A DNA stretch of 47,871 bases from Acidobacteriaceae bacterium (GTDB lineage: Bacteria; Acidobacteriota; Terriglobia; Terriglobales; Acidobacteriaceae): contig PMAT01000076.1 in assembly GCA_003152695.1 (NCBI GenBank), positions 10,080-57,950 on the forward strand, read 5' to 3'. A model generated the notes under the pieces. It made no database searches and was not told where the DNA came from. It saw only the letters and a program-made list of their open reading frames with translations. Shown here piece by piece: positions 8,286-15,851 of this stretch (its first letter is position 1; the number at the start of each line of letters is the position of its first letter). Both the position numbers and the translations under genes were made by a program.

Positions 8286-8864
8286 ATGTATGGGGTCAGT
8301 GAACAGATGCCAGGAGATCTGGATGCAGGTATGTCTCCGTCGGGGGCATTGGTCTCCTCGGCTATGGAGTCGCCAAAGTGGTTTGCCGTGTACACGACTC
8401 CCCGTCACGAAAAGGCGGTAGCCAAGCACTTCGAATTCCGAGCGATCGAGTCGTTCCTGCCTGTCTACACGGAGATGCACCGCTGGAAGAACGGCTGTAG
8501 GGTCAATGTGGAGCAACCCCTTTTCCCAGGCTATGTCTTCGCGCGAGTCAGACGAGGCGGCACGACCCAGGTGTTGTCGGTACCCGGCGTCCTCTTGATC
8601 GTTGGTTCCGGACGTGAACCGCAGGCTTTGCCGGACTTTGAGATCGAGGCGTTGCGTTCGGGACTTCGCCTCCGTCGATTTGAGCCTCACCCTTACCTGG
8701 TTGTGGGCGAAAGGGCCCGCATTAAGTCAGGATCACTGGCCGGTATGGTGGGTGTCTTGACCCGCAAGAAAAACAACCTACGGGTTGTGCTTACCCTGGA
8801 GCTGATCATGCGCAGTGTGGCTGTGGAAGTGGATGCCGACGAACTGGAGCGGGTCAACGCGTAA
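8286..8864 (+). CDS. UpxY-family NusG-like transcription antiterminator
   Basis: A 192-residue specialised NusG paralogue. The NGN domain begins WFAVYTTPRHEKAVAKHFE and continues with PLFPGYVFARV, RGGTTQVLSVPGVLLIVG and the loop before the KOW. The C-terminal KOW-like beta-barrel is VGERARIKSGSLAGMVGVLT with RKKNNLRVVLTLELIMRSVAVEVD. Such proteins bind RNA polymerase and allow readthrough of long, usually polysaccharide, operons. Here no polysaccharide operon follows: a CsgG-like gene and single genes come next. ATG 8286 is preceded by GAGG at 8271-8274 (11 nt). ATG at 8331 is an alternative, so the N-terminus is uncertain. A 12-bp palindrome, AAGCTGCAGCTT at 8863-8874, overlaps the stop codon. 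Confidence 0.8.
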   Translation: MYGVSEQMPGDLDAGMSPSGALVSSAMESPKWFAVYTTPRHEKAVAKHFEFRAIESFLPVYTEMHRWKNGCRVNVEQPLFPGYVFARVRRGGTTQVLSVPGVLLIVGSGREPQALPDFEIEALRSGLRLRRFEPHPYLVVGERARIKSGSLAGMVGVLTRKKNNLRVVLTLELIMRSVAVEVDADELERVNA

Positions 8865-9176
8865 GCTGCAGCTTCCCGAAGAATCACTCGAGGATGAGCG
8901 GTGAGTTTCGCTCACAATTCCCCGGCGGCGAATCTTCTCTGGGATGCAGTTCAAATTGACCCCCGATCATCCGGAATCGGGAAGTATCTCCAACGCTGGC
9001 TTGATTTCAGGTTGGGAACCGTCGCTTTAGTGGTAGAATCTCGCCGCACGGACCCTCCGGAGCAAACCAAGGTTTAGCTGACTGCGCCACACACAATTGC
9101 GCCCAGCCACTATCGATTAGGGCACATAATTCTGTGTCGCCATGAAGGAGGTTACTTCAGTGCAGGGAGACTGGTC
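8865..9176. other. Intergenic region before the CsgG-like gene
   Basis: These 312 bp hold a small GTGAG/CTCAC hairpin around 8902-8916, a candidate promoter (9012-9039) and a 12-codon upstream frame (9142-9180). No larger gene is supported. Confidence 0.4.
9012..9039 (+). promoter_or_regulatory. Candidate sigma-70-type promoter of the CsgG-like gene
   Basis: TTGGGA (9012-9017) and TAGAAT (9034-9039) are separated by 16 bp and match the consensus boxes in 4/6 and 5/6 positions. They lie about 140 bp upstream of the ATG at 9177, which would leave a long leader. Confidence 0.35.
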
Positions 9177-9180
9177 ATGA
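9142..9180 (+). CDS. Possible 12-codon upstream reading frame coupled to the CsgG-like gene
   Basis: ATG at 9142 opens a frame of 12 codons (MKEVTSVQGDWS). Its TGA overlaps the start of the next gene as ATGA (9177-9180). The ribosome-binding purine run GGGAGA for the main gene lies inside it. It may be a leader peptide giving coupled translation, or simply chance; the peptide resembles nothing I know. Confidence 0.2.
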   Translation: MKEVTSVQGDWS

Positions 9181-10178
9181 AACGAATCTTCTTGGTGATA
9201 CTGGTTGTAGCCACATTTCTTGTGACGGGAGCTATCGCGCAGACCGCCGACTCCCAAGCGCTGCACACTCGTAAAAAGCGGATCGCTATCTTCGATTTCG
9301 ATTATGCGACGGTCCAAAGCAGCTCGGCCGCAGTCTTCGGCACCAATGTGGACGTCGGAAAGGGTATCGCGGACCTGCTGGTGAGAGACTTGGTTAAGGA
9401 TGGCACCTACTCCATAATCGAACGCAAGGCTATGGACAAGATCCTAGGCGAGCAGAACTTCTCCAATAGCGATCGCGCCAATTCGCAATCGGCAGCGAAG
9501 ATCGGCAAAATCCTGGGCGTGGATGCGATTGTCGTCGGCAGCATTACCCAATTCGGAAACGACAACAAGGATACGAAGGTCGGCGGTGGCGGCGGCGGCT
9601 GGGGCGGATATGGCATTGGCGGCTTCTCTCACAAGAAGAGCAAGGCCGTTGTGGTTGTGGACGCGCGGCTGGTGAACATCGACACGGCGGAAATCATGGG
9701 CGTGGCCACCGGCAAGGGTGAGTCCTCCCGCGAAAGCACCTCGCTGTTAGGCGGCGGCGGCAATTGGCATGGTTGGGGTGGCGGCGCCGTGGACTTCGGC
9801 AGCAGTGACTTCCAGCAAACTATCATCGGCGAAGCGGTGAACGCGGCGGTCACCCAGATGACCACTGAACTGGTAGCTGACAATTCCAAGCTGGAGGCCC
9901 GCACGGTTATCGTGGAAGGCTTGGTTGCCGCTGTGGACGGAGGCCAGGTCATCCTCAATATCGGGTCAAAGTCGGGGCTGAAAGTTGGCGATCAGCTCAC
10001 CGTACAGAGGGTGACGAAAGAGATCAAGGATCCTTCCACCGGTGCGGTAATTCGTCGCATGACTTCTCCCGTGGGCGTGATTCGTCTGACCGATGTGGAT
10101 GAGATCTCCGCGGTGGGTACACCGGTTTCTGGTTCCGGCTTTAAGGTGGGCGACGCGGTAAAGACGATAACCCAGTAG
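9177..10178 (+). CDS. CsgG/FlgT-like exported protein
   Basis: A 333-residue exported protein with signal peptide MKRIFLVILVVATFLVTGAIAQ. A CsgG-like domain follows: RIAIFDFDYATV, GKGIADLLVRDLVKDGTYSIIERKAMDKIL, KIGKILGVDAIVVGSITQFG, VDARLVNIDTAEIM. Two glycine-rich loops (VGGGGGGWGGYGIGGF and LLGGGGNWHGWGGG) interrupt it. The C-terminal 90 residues (VEGLVAAVDGGQVILNIGSK, GLKVGDQLTVQRV) look like the FlgT C-terminal/SH3-like domain. CsgG proper is an outer-membrane lipoprotein pore for curli. This protein has no lipobox cysteine and no curli genes nearby, so a soluble periplasmic role is more likely. GGGAGA 6-8 nt before ATG 9177 supports the start. Confidence 0.75.
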   Translation: MKRIFLVILVVATFLVTGAIAQTADSQALHTRKKRIAIFDFDYATVQSSSAAVFGTNVDVGKGIADLLVRDLVKDGTYSIIERKAMDKILGEQNFSNSDRANSQSAAKIGKILGVDAIVVGSITQFGNDNKDTKVGGGGGGWGGYGIGGFSHKKSKAVVVVDARLVNIDTAEIMGVATGKGESSRESTSLLGGGGNWHGWGGGAVDFGSSDFQQTIIGEAVNAAVTQMTTELVADNSKLEARTVIVEGLVAAVDGGQVILNIGSKSGLKVGDQLTVQRVTKEIKDPSTGAVIRRMTSPVGVIRLTDVDEISAVGTPVSGSGFKVGDAVKTITQ

Positions 10179-10198
10179 GGAACACTTTCGTAGGCACT

Positions 10199-10230
10199 GG
10201 TTACCCGGGGCTTGCGCCCCGGGGGTAACC
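10199..10230. terminator. Large GC hairpin between convergent genes
   Basis: GGTTACCCGGGGC (10199-10211) pairs with GCCCCGG-GG-GTAACC (10216-10230) around a TTGC loop; two extra G bases bulge on the 3' arm. It lies 20 bp after the CsgG-like stop and 57 bp from the convergent gene's stop, so it may serve both strands. There is no T-run. The CCCGGGGC-TTGC-GCCCCGGG core could also be a dispersed repeat. Confidence 0.55.
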
Positions 10231-10287
10231 CCATCTCGCCGCGCCGTAGCTAGACATGGCAGAGGGTGGGTTATAGACGTAAGTGCA

Positions 10288-11079
10288 TTACTGTTTCATC
10301 GCGGCAAATTCGCTTTTGGTTCCGCGCAGTTTGTCGTCCACCATAAGCTTCATCGTTTTGCCGTCGGGGCTGACCACCATTCTTGCGATGCTGATTGCTT
10401 TCCCTTCGCGATAGTCGGTCTCCTCCAGCGTGTTCTTGCCCATCATCTTTACCGCGACGCTGGTGGTGCCCGGGTCGCCTTTCATGGGCGCCTGCGCGCC
10501 GTTCAGTTTCGCCGTGTAGGACTGACCCGTCTGCGTGGTCATAGTCAACTCGTCGCCGCTGACCTTGTACGTCCACAGCAGCCCATTGTCGGAGACGGTA
10601 TCGACCTTGGTCGTCCGCCAGGAGCCAGATATCGCATGGGTCCCGGCCGGACCCTTAGCGACTCGGGTCTCCTCGCCTTTGCCGGTGACCGGCTCAGCAT
10701 TGGTGTTGCTGCTGTCGGTGAAGGTGAATGCCAGGGTGTTGCCGTCCGGCGACACCGTCATCGTTGAAGTCGCGACCGTCTTTCCGTTCTTCTTGTCGGT
10801 CTCTTCGATCTCGTGATCGCTTACGACTTTGATCGCAACACTGTCGTAATACGGATGTCCGGTGACTTTCTGGTCTTGGCCATCGGCTTTGATGTCAATG
10901 GGTGGCGCACAGGTTTTGCATTGATACATGCCATTCTGCAGCAGGTAAACGTCGGGCTTCTTGGGAAATTCGGCTTTGCTCAGGTCGATCTTCCATGTTC
11001 CATCGAAGGCATTCTGCGCTGAGGCCACTACCGGCATCAGCAATAGAATCGCCAGGCCCACAAAAAGTAGTTTCTTCAT
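10288..11079 (-). CDS. Secreted protein with two similar halves, function unknown
   Basis: A 263-residue exported protein (signal peptide to VVASAQ near residue 22). The mature part is an internal duplication. Half one (about 23-125) contains FDGTWKIDLSKAEF, then HEIEETDKKNGKTVATSTMTVS and PDGNTLAFTFTD. Half two (about 149-253) contains ISGSWRTTKVD, then NTLEETDYREGKAISIARMVVS and PDGKTMKLMVDD. The repeated W-x-beta pattern is reminiscent of lipocalin-like beta-barrels, but that is only a guess. A CxxC pair (C54, C57) occurs only in half one. GGAGGA 7 nt before the ATG fixes the start at 11079. The gene diverges from the aminotransferase. Confidence 0.7.
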   Translation of the reverse strand: MKKLLFVGLAILLLMPVVASAQNAFDGTWKIDLSKAEFPKKPDVYLLQNGMYQCKTCAPPIDIKADGQDQKVTGHPYYDSVAIKVVSDHEIEETDKKNGKTVATSTMTVSPDGNTLAFTFTDSSNTNAEPVTGKGEETRVAKGPAGTHAISGSWRTTKVDTVSDNGLLWTYKVSGDELTMTTQTGQSYTAKLNGAQAPMKGDPGTTSVAVKMMGKNTLEETDYREGKAISIARMVVSPDGKTMKLMVDDKLRGTKSEFAAMKQ

Positions 11080-11175
11080 CGCTTATCCTCCGTTAGCTAA
11101 CTGCGGTCTGGATTATAGCGAAGTTCAAAACGAGCGGCGGAGTTTTCTGGGGAACAGCCCTGTCTCCCGCTTCTG

Positions 11176-11181
11176 TATAAT
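11176..11181 (+). promoter_or_regulatory. Perfect -10 box 10 nt before the aminotransferase start
   Basis: TATAAT at 11176-11181 is a perfect -10 hexamer, and the ATG begins at 11192. Transcription starting 6-8 nt after the box would give an almost leaderless mRNA. No Shine-Dalgarno sequence precedes the ATG, consistent with that. No good -35 is visible. Confidence 0.45.
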
Positions 11182-11191
11182 CCTTCCTCTC

Positions 11192-12391
11192 ATGCGCAAC
11201 TTCTTCGCCCGGCGCACATCGTGGAACTTGACCACCAACCGCTACACCGAGGCGCTGGCAGCACATCGGCGGGCCGGCAGGGAAGTACTTGATTTGACGG
11301 CGTCTAATCCCACCAACGTTGGCCTCCGTTATCGGGAAGACGAGCTGCTGAAGTCGCTGGTGCATGCTCAGGCGCTGACCTACACCCCCGAAGCGAAGGG
11401 GCTGCTGGCTGCCCGCGAGGCGGTGTCAACCTATTACGCAGCGTACGGAAGTCAGGTCTCGCCCGACAATCTCATCCTCACTACCAGCACCAGCGAGGCG
11501 TATTCGTTTCTTTTCCGGCTGCTGTGCGATCCGGGAGACACGGTGCTGGTCCCCACTCCGAGCTACCCGCTCTTCGATTTTCTGGCTGATCTCCATGACG
11601 TGAAGCTCGAACCTTACGAACTACTGTATGACCACGGATGGCAGATCGATTTCCATTCGGCGCAGGCCGCGATCGAACGCGCCCACGGTGCAGTTTCGCG
11701 TTGCCGGGCCGTGCTGGCCGTGCACCCCAACAATCCGACCGGTTCATTTGCGAAGCCGCTTGAGGTTGAGGAATTGAATCGCATTTGTGCGGCTAACGAA
11801 ATGGCCATCGTCGCCGATGAAGTATTCCTCGATTATTCGCTTGCGAAAGATCTGCCGCTGACCTTTTCGTCAAACAGCACAGTGCTGACCTTCGCTCTTA
11901 GCGGGTTGTCGAAAATTTCCGGACTGCCGCAGATGAAAATCGCATGGATTGCGGCGAGCGGCCCGCAGCCGCTGCTGTCGGATGCGATGGGCCGACTAGA
12001 AGTCATCGCTGATACCTACCTGTCCATGAATGCGCCGCTACAGTGGGCTGTTCCGGCCATGCTGGAAGAGCGGCACGGCATACAGCGCCAGTTGCGGCAA
12101 CGCATGATTGGAAATCTCGCTCTGCTCGACGCTGAACTGGCCACGCAAGAACTCTGTCGCCGGCTGGAAGTCGAAGGCGGATGGTATGCCGTATTGCGCG
12201 TCCCCGTGGTGGGTTCGGATGAGGACCTTGCCATTGCCTTGCTGCGCGAGACTGGGGTGCTGGTGCAGCCCGGCCATTTTTACGACTTCGCTTCGGATGG
12301 ATATCTGGTGATTAGCCTTATTACGCCCGGCGATGAGTTCGCAGAGGGAATCCGGCGCCTGCTGGCATTTATTGCTGGACATCAAGCGTGA
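11192..12391 (+). CDS. PLP-dependent class I/II aminotransferase
   Basis: A 399-residue cytosolic fold-type I aminotransferase. Visible active-site elements are LTASNPTNVG near the N-terminus, HPNNPTG (N181) contacting the cofactor, VADEVFLDYS with D209 pairing the pyridine nitrogen, and SGLSKISGLPQ with K241 forming the Schiff base. It also has the terminal FYDF-SDGYLVISL strand. The arginine usually ending this fold (S-R-x-x) is replaced by the LVISLI context, so substrate carboxylate binding may differ from AspC. An upstream in-frame extension to 10961 overlaps the divergent gene and is rejected; ATG 11192 matches the family start. The exact amino donor cannot be told. The GT2 gene follows after 172 bp. 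Confidence 0.8.
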   Translation: MRNFFARRTSWNLTTNRYTEALAAHRRAGREVLDLTASNPTNVGLRYREDELLKSLVHAQALTYTPEAKGLLAAREAVSTYYAAYGSQVSPDNLILTTSTSEAYSFLFRLLCDPGDTVLVPTPSYPLFDFLADLHDVKLEPYELLYDHGWQIDFHSAQAAIERAHGAVSRCRAVLAVHPNNPTGSFAKPLEVEELNRICAANEMAIVADEVFLDYSLAKDLPLTFSSNSTVLTFALSGLSKISGLPQMKIAWIAASGPQPLLSDAMGRLEVIADTYLSMNAPLQWAVPAMLEERHGIQRQLRQRMIGNLALLDAELATQELCRRLEVEGGWYAVLRVPVVGSDEDLAIALLRETGVLVQPGHFYDFASDGYLVISLITPGDEFAEGIRRLLAFIAGHQA

Positions 12392-12487
12392 GCCGCTCTG
12401 CCTCAGGAAAGTCCAGATTCCCCTGCACAGAAAAGCGCCCATCCGAAGCTAGTAGTGCGAGCGTGTAATGACTTGCACAAGAGTACT

Positions 12488-12500
12488 GCGTTGACAACGC
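12488..12500. repeat. Short palindrome upstream of the GT2 gene
   Basis: GCGTT and AACGC flank GAC (12488-12500). TTGACA lies within it (12491-12496), so it could be an operator over a -35 box, but no -10 box is found 16-18 bp downstream. Confidence 0.2.
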
Positions 12501-12548
12501 AAGAACGATTTGAGAAAAACAGGAGTCCCATTTGGGAACTGGGGCGTC

Positions 12549-12554
12549 TATAAT
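12549..12554 (+). promoter_or_regulatory. Perfect -10 box 9 nt before the GT2 GTG start
   Basis: TATAAT at 12549-12554 precedes the likely GTG start at 12564 by 9 nt. There is no Shine-Dalgarno between them, suggesting a leaderless transcript. It also argues against translation starting at the upstream TTG at 12510. Confidence 0.4.
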
Positions 12555-12563
12555 TACAAAACC

Positions 12564-13541
12564 GTGACCAAGTACTCGATTGTCGTCCCATTTCATAACG
12601 AAGAAGAGAACGTCACCGAGCTCTATGATCGGCTGAAGGTGGTAATGGAAGCCACCGGCGAGCCGTTCGAGCTGGTATTTGTGGACGATGGCAGCCGCGA
12701 TCACACGTTCTGGATGTTGCAGCAGATCGCAGCCGTGGATCGCCGCGTGGTCGTGGTGAAACTGCGCCGCAACTTCGGGCAAACCTCGGCGCTGGCGGCG
12801 GGTTTCGATCACTCCGAAGGCGAGTACGTGATTGCCATGGACGGCGATCTGCAGCACGATCCGCACGACATTCCGCTGTTTCTGCAAAAGCTCCGCGAGG
12901 GCTACGACATCGTCAGCGGATGGCGCAAGCAGCGCATTGACAACTTCGTGATGCGGCGGGTTCCTTCCAGAATCGCCAACTGGCTGATGGCCAAGTTGAG
13001 CGGAGTCGAGTTGCACGATTTCGGCACCACCTTCAAGGCGTATCGTCGCGCGGTGGTGCAGGAAATCCCGCTCTACGGGGAATTGCATCGCTTTATTCCG
13101 GCGCTGGCGTCGGCTTATGGCGCGAGCATTTGCGAGATCCCCATCCGCAATGTTAATCGCGAACGGGGCGAGTCGCATTACGGTATTTCGCGGACCTTCC
13201 GCGTGTTCTTCGATCTCATCACCATCCGTTTTCTGCTGAAGTACATGGCCCGGCCGCTGCACTTCTTCGGCACCGTCGGGGCGCTAGGTTCGCTGGTTGG
13301 CTTCCTGATCGCCATGTGGATGTTGTTCGAGAAGTTCGTTCGCGGGATCGACGTCATGGATGAACACGGCCCGCTAATGGTGTTCGCCGCCGTGCTGATC
13401 GTCGCCGGCGTGCAATTGGTCGCGCTGGGACTGCTGGGTGAGTTGCAGGTACGGCATTTTCACGAGCCGACCAAACGCGCCCCTTACACCGTGGACCGCG
13501 TACTGCGCTCATCGCACAGCCAATCGGCGCTGGCCGACTGA
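12564..13541 (+). CDS. Family 2 glycosyltransferase (DPM1/GtrB/ArnC-like)
   Basis: A 325-residue membrane-bound GT-A glycosyltransferase that transfers a sugar from a nucleotide donor to a polyprenyl phosphate or similar lipid at the inner face of the membrane. Seen: YSIVVPFHNEEENV, LVFVDDGSRD, LRRNFGQTSALAAGFDHSEG, and the DxD-type metal/nucleotide motif AMDGDLQHDP. Also seen: a GTTFKAYRR block, NVNRERGESHYGISRT, and two C-terminal membrane segments (FFGTVGALGSLVGFLIAMWM and VFAAVLIVAGVQLVALGLLG). The frame opens at TTG 12510, but family members begin M-x-KYSIVVPF, so GTG at 12564 is preferred. No Shine-Dalgarno is seen at either. Sugar and acceptor cannot be predicted. Confidence 0.85.
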   Translation: MTKYSIVVPFHNEEENVTELYDRLKVVMEATGEPFELVFVDDGSRDHTFWMLQQIAAVDRRVVVVKLRRNFGQTSALAAGFDHSEGEYVIAMDGDLQHDPHDIPLFLQKLREGYDIVSGWRKQRIDNFVMRRVPSRIANWLMAKLSGVELHDFGTTFKAYRRAVVQEIPLYGELHRFIPALASAYGASICEIPIRNVNRERGESHYGISRTFRVFFDLITIRFLLKYMARPLHFFGTVGALGSLVGFLIAMWMLFEKFVRGIDVMDEHGPLMVFAAVLIVAGVQLVALGLLGELQVRHFHEPTKRAPYTVDRVLRSSHSQSALAD

Positions 13542-13558
13542 TGAGAGTGGATGGTGGT

Positions 13559-13654
13559 TAGTGGATAGTGGTTAGAAAGCGCAACCGACGTGGTACGGTG
13601 CTTCAAGTTTATGACCCGGATCAGCTAACCCGCCCGACTATTCACTATCCACTA
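13559..13654. repeat. Interrupted inverted repeat before the DMT transporter
   Basis: TAGTGGATAGTG (13559-13570) is the perfect complement of CACTATCCACTA (13643-13654). Just inside, GTTAG (13571-13575) complements CTAAC (13625-13629). The left arm also contains short direct repeats of GTGGTTAGTGGA type. It may be a small mobile or dispersed repeat, or a large hairpin in the transporter leader. Confidence 0.5.
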
Positions 13655-13656
13655 GC

Positions 13657-14646
13657 TTGACTAACAAGCCCCACCCCGCCCGAGGTTATCTCTTCATCGC
13701 CGCGGCTACGTTTTTCTGGGGGTTTTCAGCCACTCTGGGCCGCGCAGTCTTTACCGGCAGGCTCTTCGCCGGTGGCCACGGCCTGCGCCCGATCGACCCT
13801 CTCATCCTGGCGCAGAGCCGAACCACGATTGCATTGCTGATACTCCTGCCGATTTTGCTGTTGAAGGGGAGATCGTCCCTGCGGGTGCAGAGCAGCAGCC
13901 ATCTGTTGCAGTTCTTTTTGTTGGGGATTTTCGGGCTTGCCGCCTCCAATTATTTCTACTATTTCGCCATTCAGAAAACGAGCGTTGCCACGGCGATTGT
14001 CCTGCAATATGTGGCGCCCGTGTGGGTGCTGCTGTACATGTTGGCGCGTCGGCTCCAGCGTCCGACGTTGCGGCGCGTCAGCGGTGTGGTCCTTGCTGTG
14101 CTTGGCTGCGGACTGGCGGTGGGGGAATTGGCGGCGCAGCGCGGATTTCCCTGGCTCGTGATCTCCGGCATTCGCTTCAATACGTTAGGCGTAGTGGCTG
14201 CGGAACTGGCAGCGATCTCGTTCGCCTTCTACAACGTTTACGGTCAACACTTGCTGCAGATTTATCAGCGCTGGACGGTCCTGGTGTATTCCCTGCTGGG
14301 TGCGGCGGTTTTCTGGCAACTGGTAAATCCACCTTGGAAGGTCATCGCTCAACATTACAACGGAGGGCAGTGGTTGTTCATGGCCGTCTTCTCCGTCACG
14401 TCTATGCTGGTTCCGTTCTCGCTCTACTTCGCCGGATTGCAGCATCTCGATCCCACGCGCGCTATCGTGACCGCCTGCCTGGAGCCGGTGTGGGCCATTT
14501 TGCTGACCGCGCTGATCCTCGGCGAATTGGTGTCGCCCATGCAGGTGATCGGAATCGTGGTGGTGCTGTCAGCGACGATTCTGGTACAGAGGCCGGAGCG
14601 CCAGGACCGCCGGGAGCCGCTGATCGCGGTTGAGCCGATCGAGTGA
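13657..14646 (+). CDS. EamA/DMT-family transporter
   Basis: A 329-residue polytopic membrane protein with about ten hydrophobic helices arranged as two EamA repeats. The first starts RGYLFIAAATFFWGFSATLG; the second has FNTLGVVAAELAAISFAFYNVYGQ. The characteristic second-repeat motif is LDPTRAIVTACLEPVWAILLTALILGE. DMT carriers move metabolites, often amino acids or sugars, but the substrate cannot be inferred. The start is TTG at 13657, immediately after the inverted repeat, with no clear ribosome-binding site. The C-terminal tail (LVQRPERQDRREPLIAVEPIE) is almost repeated in a gene fragment at 19430-19495. The gene converges on the bicupin gene. Confidence 0.8.
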   Translation: MTNKPHPARGYLFIAAATFFWGFSATLGRAVFTGRLFAGGHGLRPIDPLILAQSRTTIALLILLPILLLKGRSSLRVQSSSHLLQFFLLGIFGLAASNYFYYFAIQKTSVATAIVLQYVAPVWVLLYMLARRLQRPTLRRVSGVVLAVLGCGLAVGELAAQRGFPWLVISGIRFNTLGVVAAELAAISFAFYNVYGQHLLQIYQRWTVLVYSLLGAAVFWQLVNPPWKVIAQHYNGGQWLFMAVFSVTSMLVPFSLYFAGLQHLDPTRAIVTACLEPVWAILLTALILGELVSPMQVIGIVVVLSATILVQRPERQDRREPLIAVEPIE

Positions 14647-14731
14647 GGTCGCAGATTTAACCAAGGCCAAGCCATTCGCGGACGGTTGCACGACAAACTC
14701 CTGCGAATTGTTCGATGCGCAGAGCAACTGC

Positions 14732-15772
14732 TTATTTCCGGCTGACCGGCGGCGCAACGAACACGGTCTTGTGCGGAAGCTTGGCGGCGACCTCGGGACT
14801 AAGCCCAAACGTTGTTGCCAGCACGTCAGCCGGATTGCCGGCGAGCCACTCGCTGAGATCCATGGCCTGATAATGAGGGTTGTTAAAGCCGATCAGGATG
14901 CGGCAGACCTCTGCGCCGGTGTTCTTGATGTAGTGACCCGCCCCCATGGGAGCATAGCCGACGTCGCCGGCTTCGAACTGCTCGATGACAGCATTTCCCT
15001 GGGCAAGAAACACGCCCATTTCTGCCGTGCCGCTGATGTAGTACTGCCACTCGTCCGCGTTTGGATGCCAGTGCAGCTCGCGCAGGGCTCCGGGCTGCAG
15101 CTCAATTACCGATCCTGCCATCGTGGTTGAAATAGGAAATTCATCTACCGTTACAGTCCGCTGCGTACCACCTCCCGGGACGCGCCGGGGCTGTTGGGCG
15201 TCAAGCGGGTACCGATGCATCGTCGCCAGTTCCGGAACTCTACGCGGTGTCGCAGAGAGCGAGCTGCCGTCAGGCACAGGACCACGCACGAAGTAGGCTT
15301 CGCGATCGGGCAATGGGGCAAGCTCTGCGACCGAGAGACCCAGGTTTTGCGCCACAACCTCGCGCGGAGTCTGCGCGAGAAAGTCCGTGATACTGAAGGT
15401 GTGATCCTCCGAGAAGTCGCCGTTATCGAAGATCAGGATAAAGTGGCACTCACCCGGGCCGAGTCCCTGAATCGAATGGCCATACCCCCGCGGAAAGTAC
15501 CAGACATCGCCTGGATCGAACGTGTCAACATAGGCCGAGCCATCTGGATGGAGGATTGTAGTGCGGCAGGAGCCGGCGACGACATAGGCCCATTCGGCAG
15601 CGTTGGCATGCCAGTGCAGCTCGCGCATCGTGCCGGGCGCCAGCCGCATGGAGACACCGGCAATGCCAGTCGAAATAGGGAACTCACGGACGGATGCGCC
15701 GCGCGTGACGCCCCCGTTTCCTACGCGTGGAACCTGCTGCTCCAGACGATAGCGGAACGATGGTAATGTCAT
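14732..15772 (-). CDS. Bicupin, oxalate decarboxylase-like
   Basis: A 346-residue protein with two cupin barrels. Barrel 1 has Mn-ligand pattern H53-W-H55 with E60 and H99. Barrel 2 has H234-W-H236 with E241 and H280. Oxalate decarboxylases convert oxalate to formate and CO2 using Mn. The flexible lid, SENST in the Bacillus enzyme, reads S121-E-D-H-T125 here, so the catalytic glutamate (E122) is kept while two neighbours differ. FDNGDFSEDHTF and ITDFLAQTPREVVAQNLG align well with OxdC. No signal peptide follows the chosen ATG 15772, which has GGAGG 8 nt upstream; an extension to 15901 would lack that. The metallophosphoesterase gene lies 79 bp upstream on the same strand. Confidence 0.8.
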   Translation of the reverse strand: MTLPSFRYRLEQQVPRVGNGGVTRGASVREFPISTGIAGVSMRLAPGTMRELHWHANAAEWAYVVAGSCRTTILHPDGSAYVDTFDPGDVWYFPRGYGHSIQGLGPGECHFILIFDNGDFSEDHTFSITDFLAQTPREVVAQNLGLSVAELAPLPDREAYFVRGPVPDGSSLSATPRRVPELATMHRYPLDAQQPRRVPGGGTQRTVTVDEFPISTTMAGSVIELQPGALRELHWHPNADEWQYYISGTAEMGVFLAQGNAVIEQFEAGDVGYAPMGAGHYIKNTGAEVCRILIGFNNPHYQAMDLSEWLAGNPADVLATTFGLSPEVAAKLPHKTVFVAPPVSRK

Positions 15773-15851
15773 TGATCTAACCTCCGGTTGCGAGTTGCAC
15801 TGGCAGCGTGGTAGCCGCTGACTTCCGACTGTTTCACGGTGAACGCGTTTG

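Noticed and set aside
8414..8422. GGCGGTAGC inside the UpxY-like coding region as an ops element
   Set aside because: It encodes conserved NGN residues and lies inside the gene, so coincidence is likelier than regulation.
10961..11191. N-terminal extension of the aminotransferase
   Set aside because: Overlaps the divergent gene and lacks family similarity.
12369..13262. 297-codon open frame on the minus strand
   Set aside because: Opposite the GT2 glycosyltransferase, which has all family motifs; no independent support.
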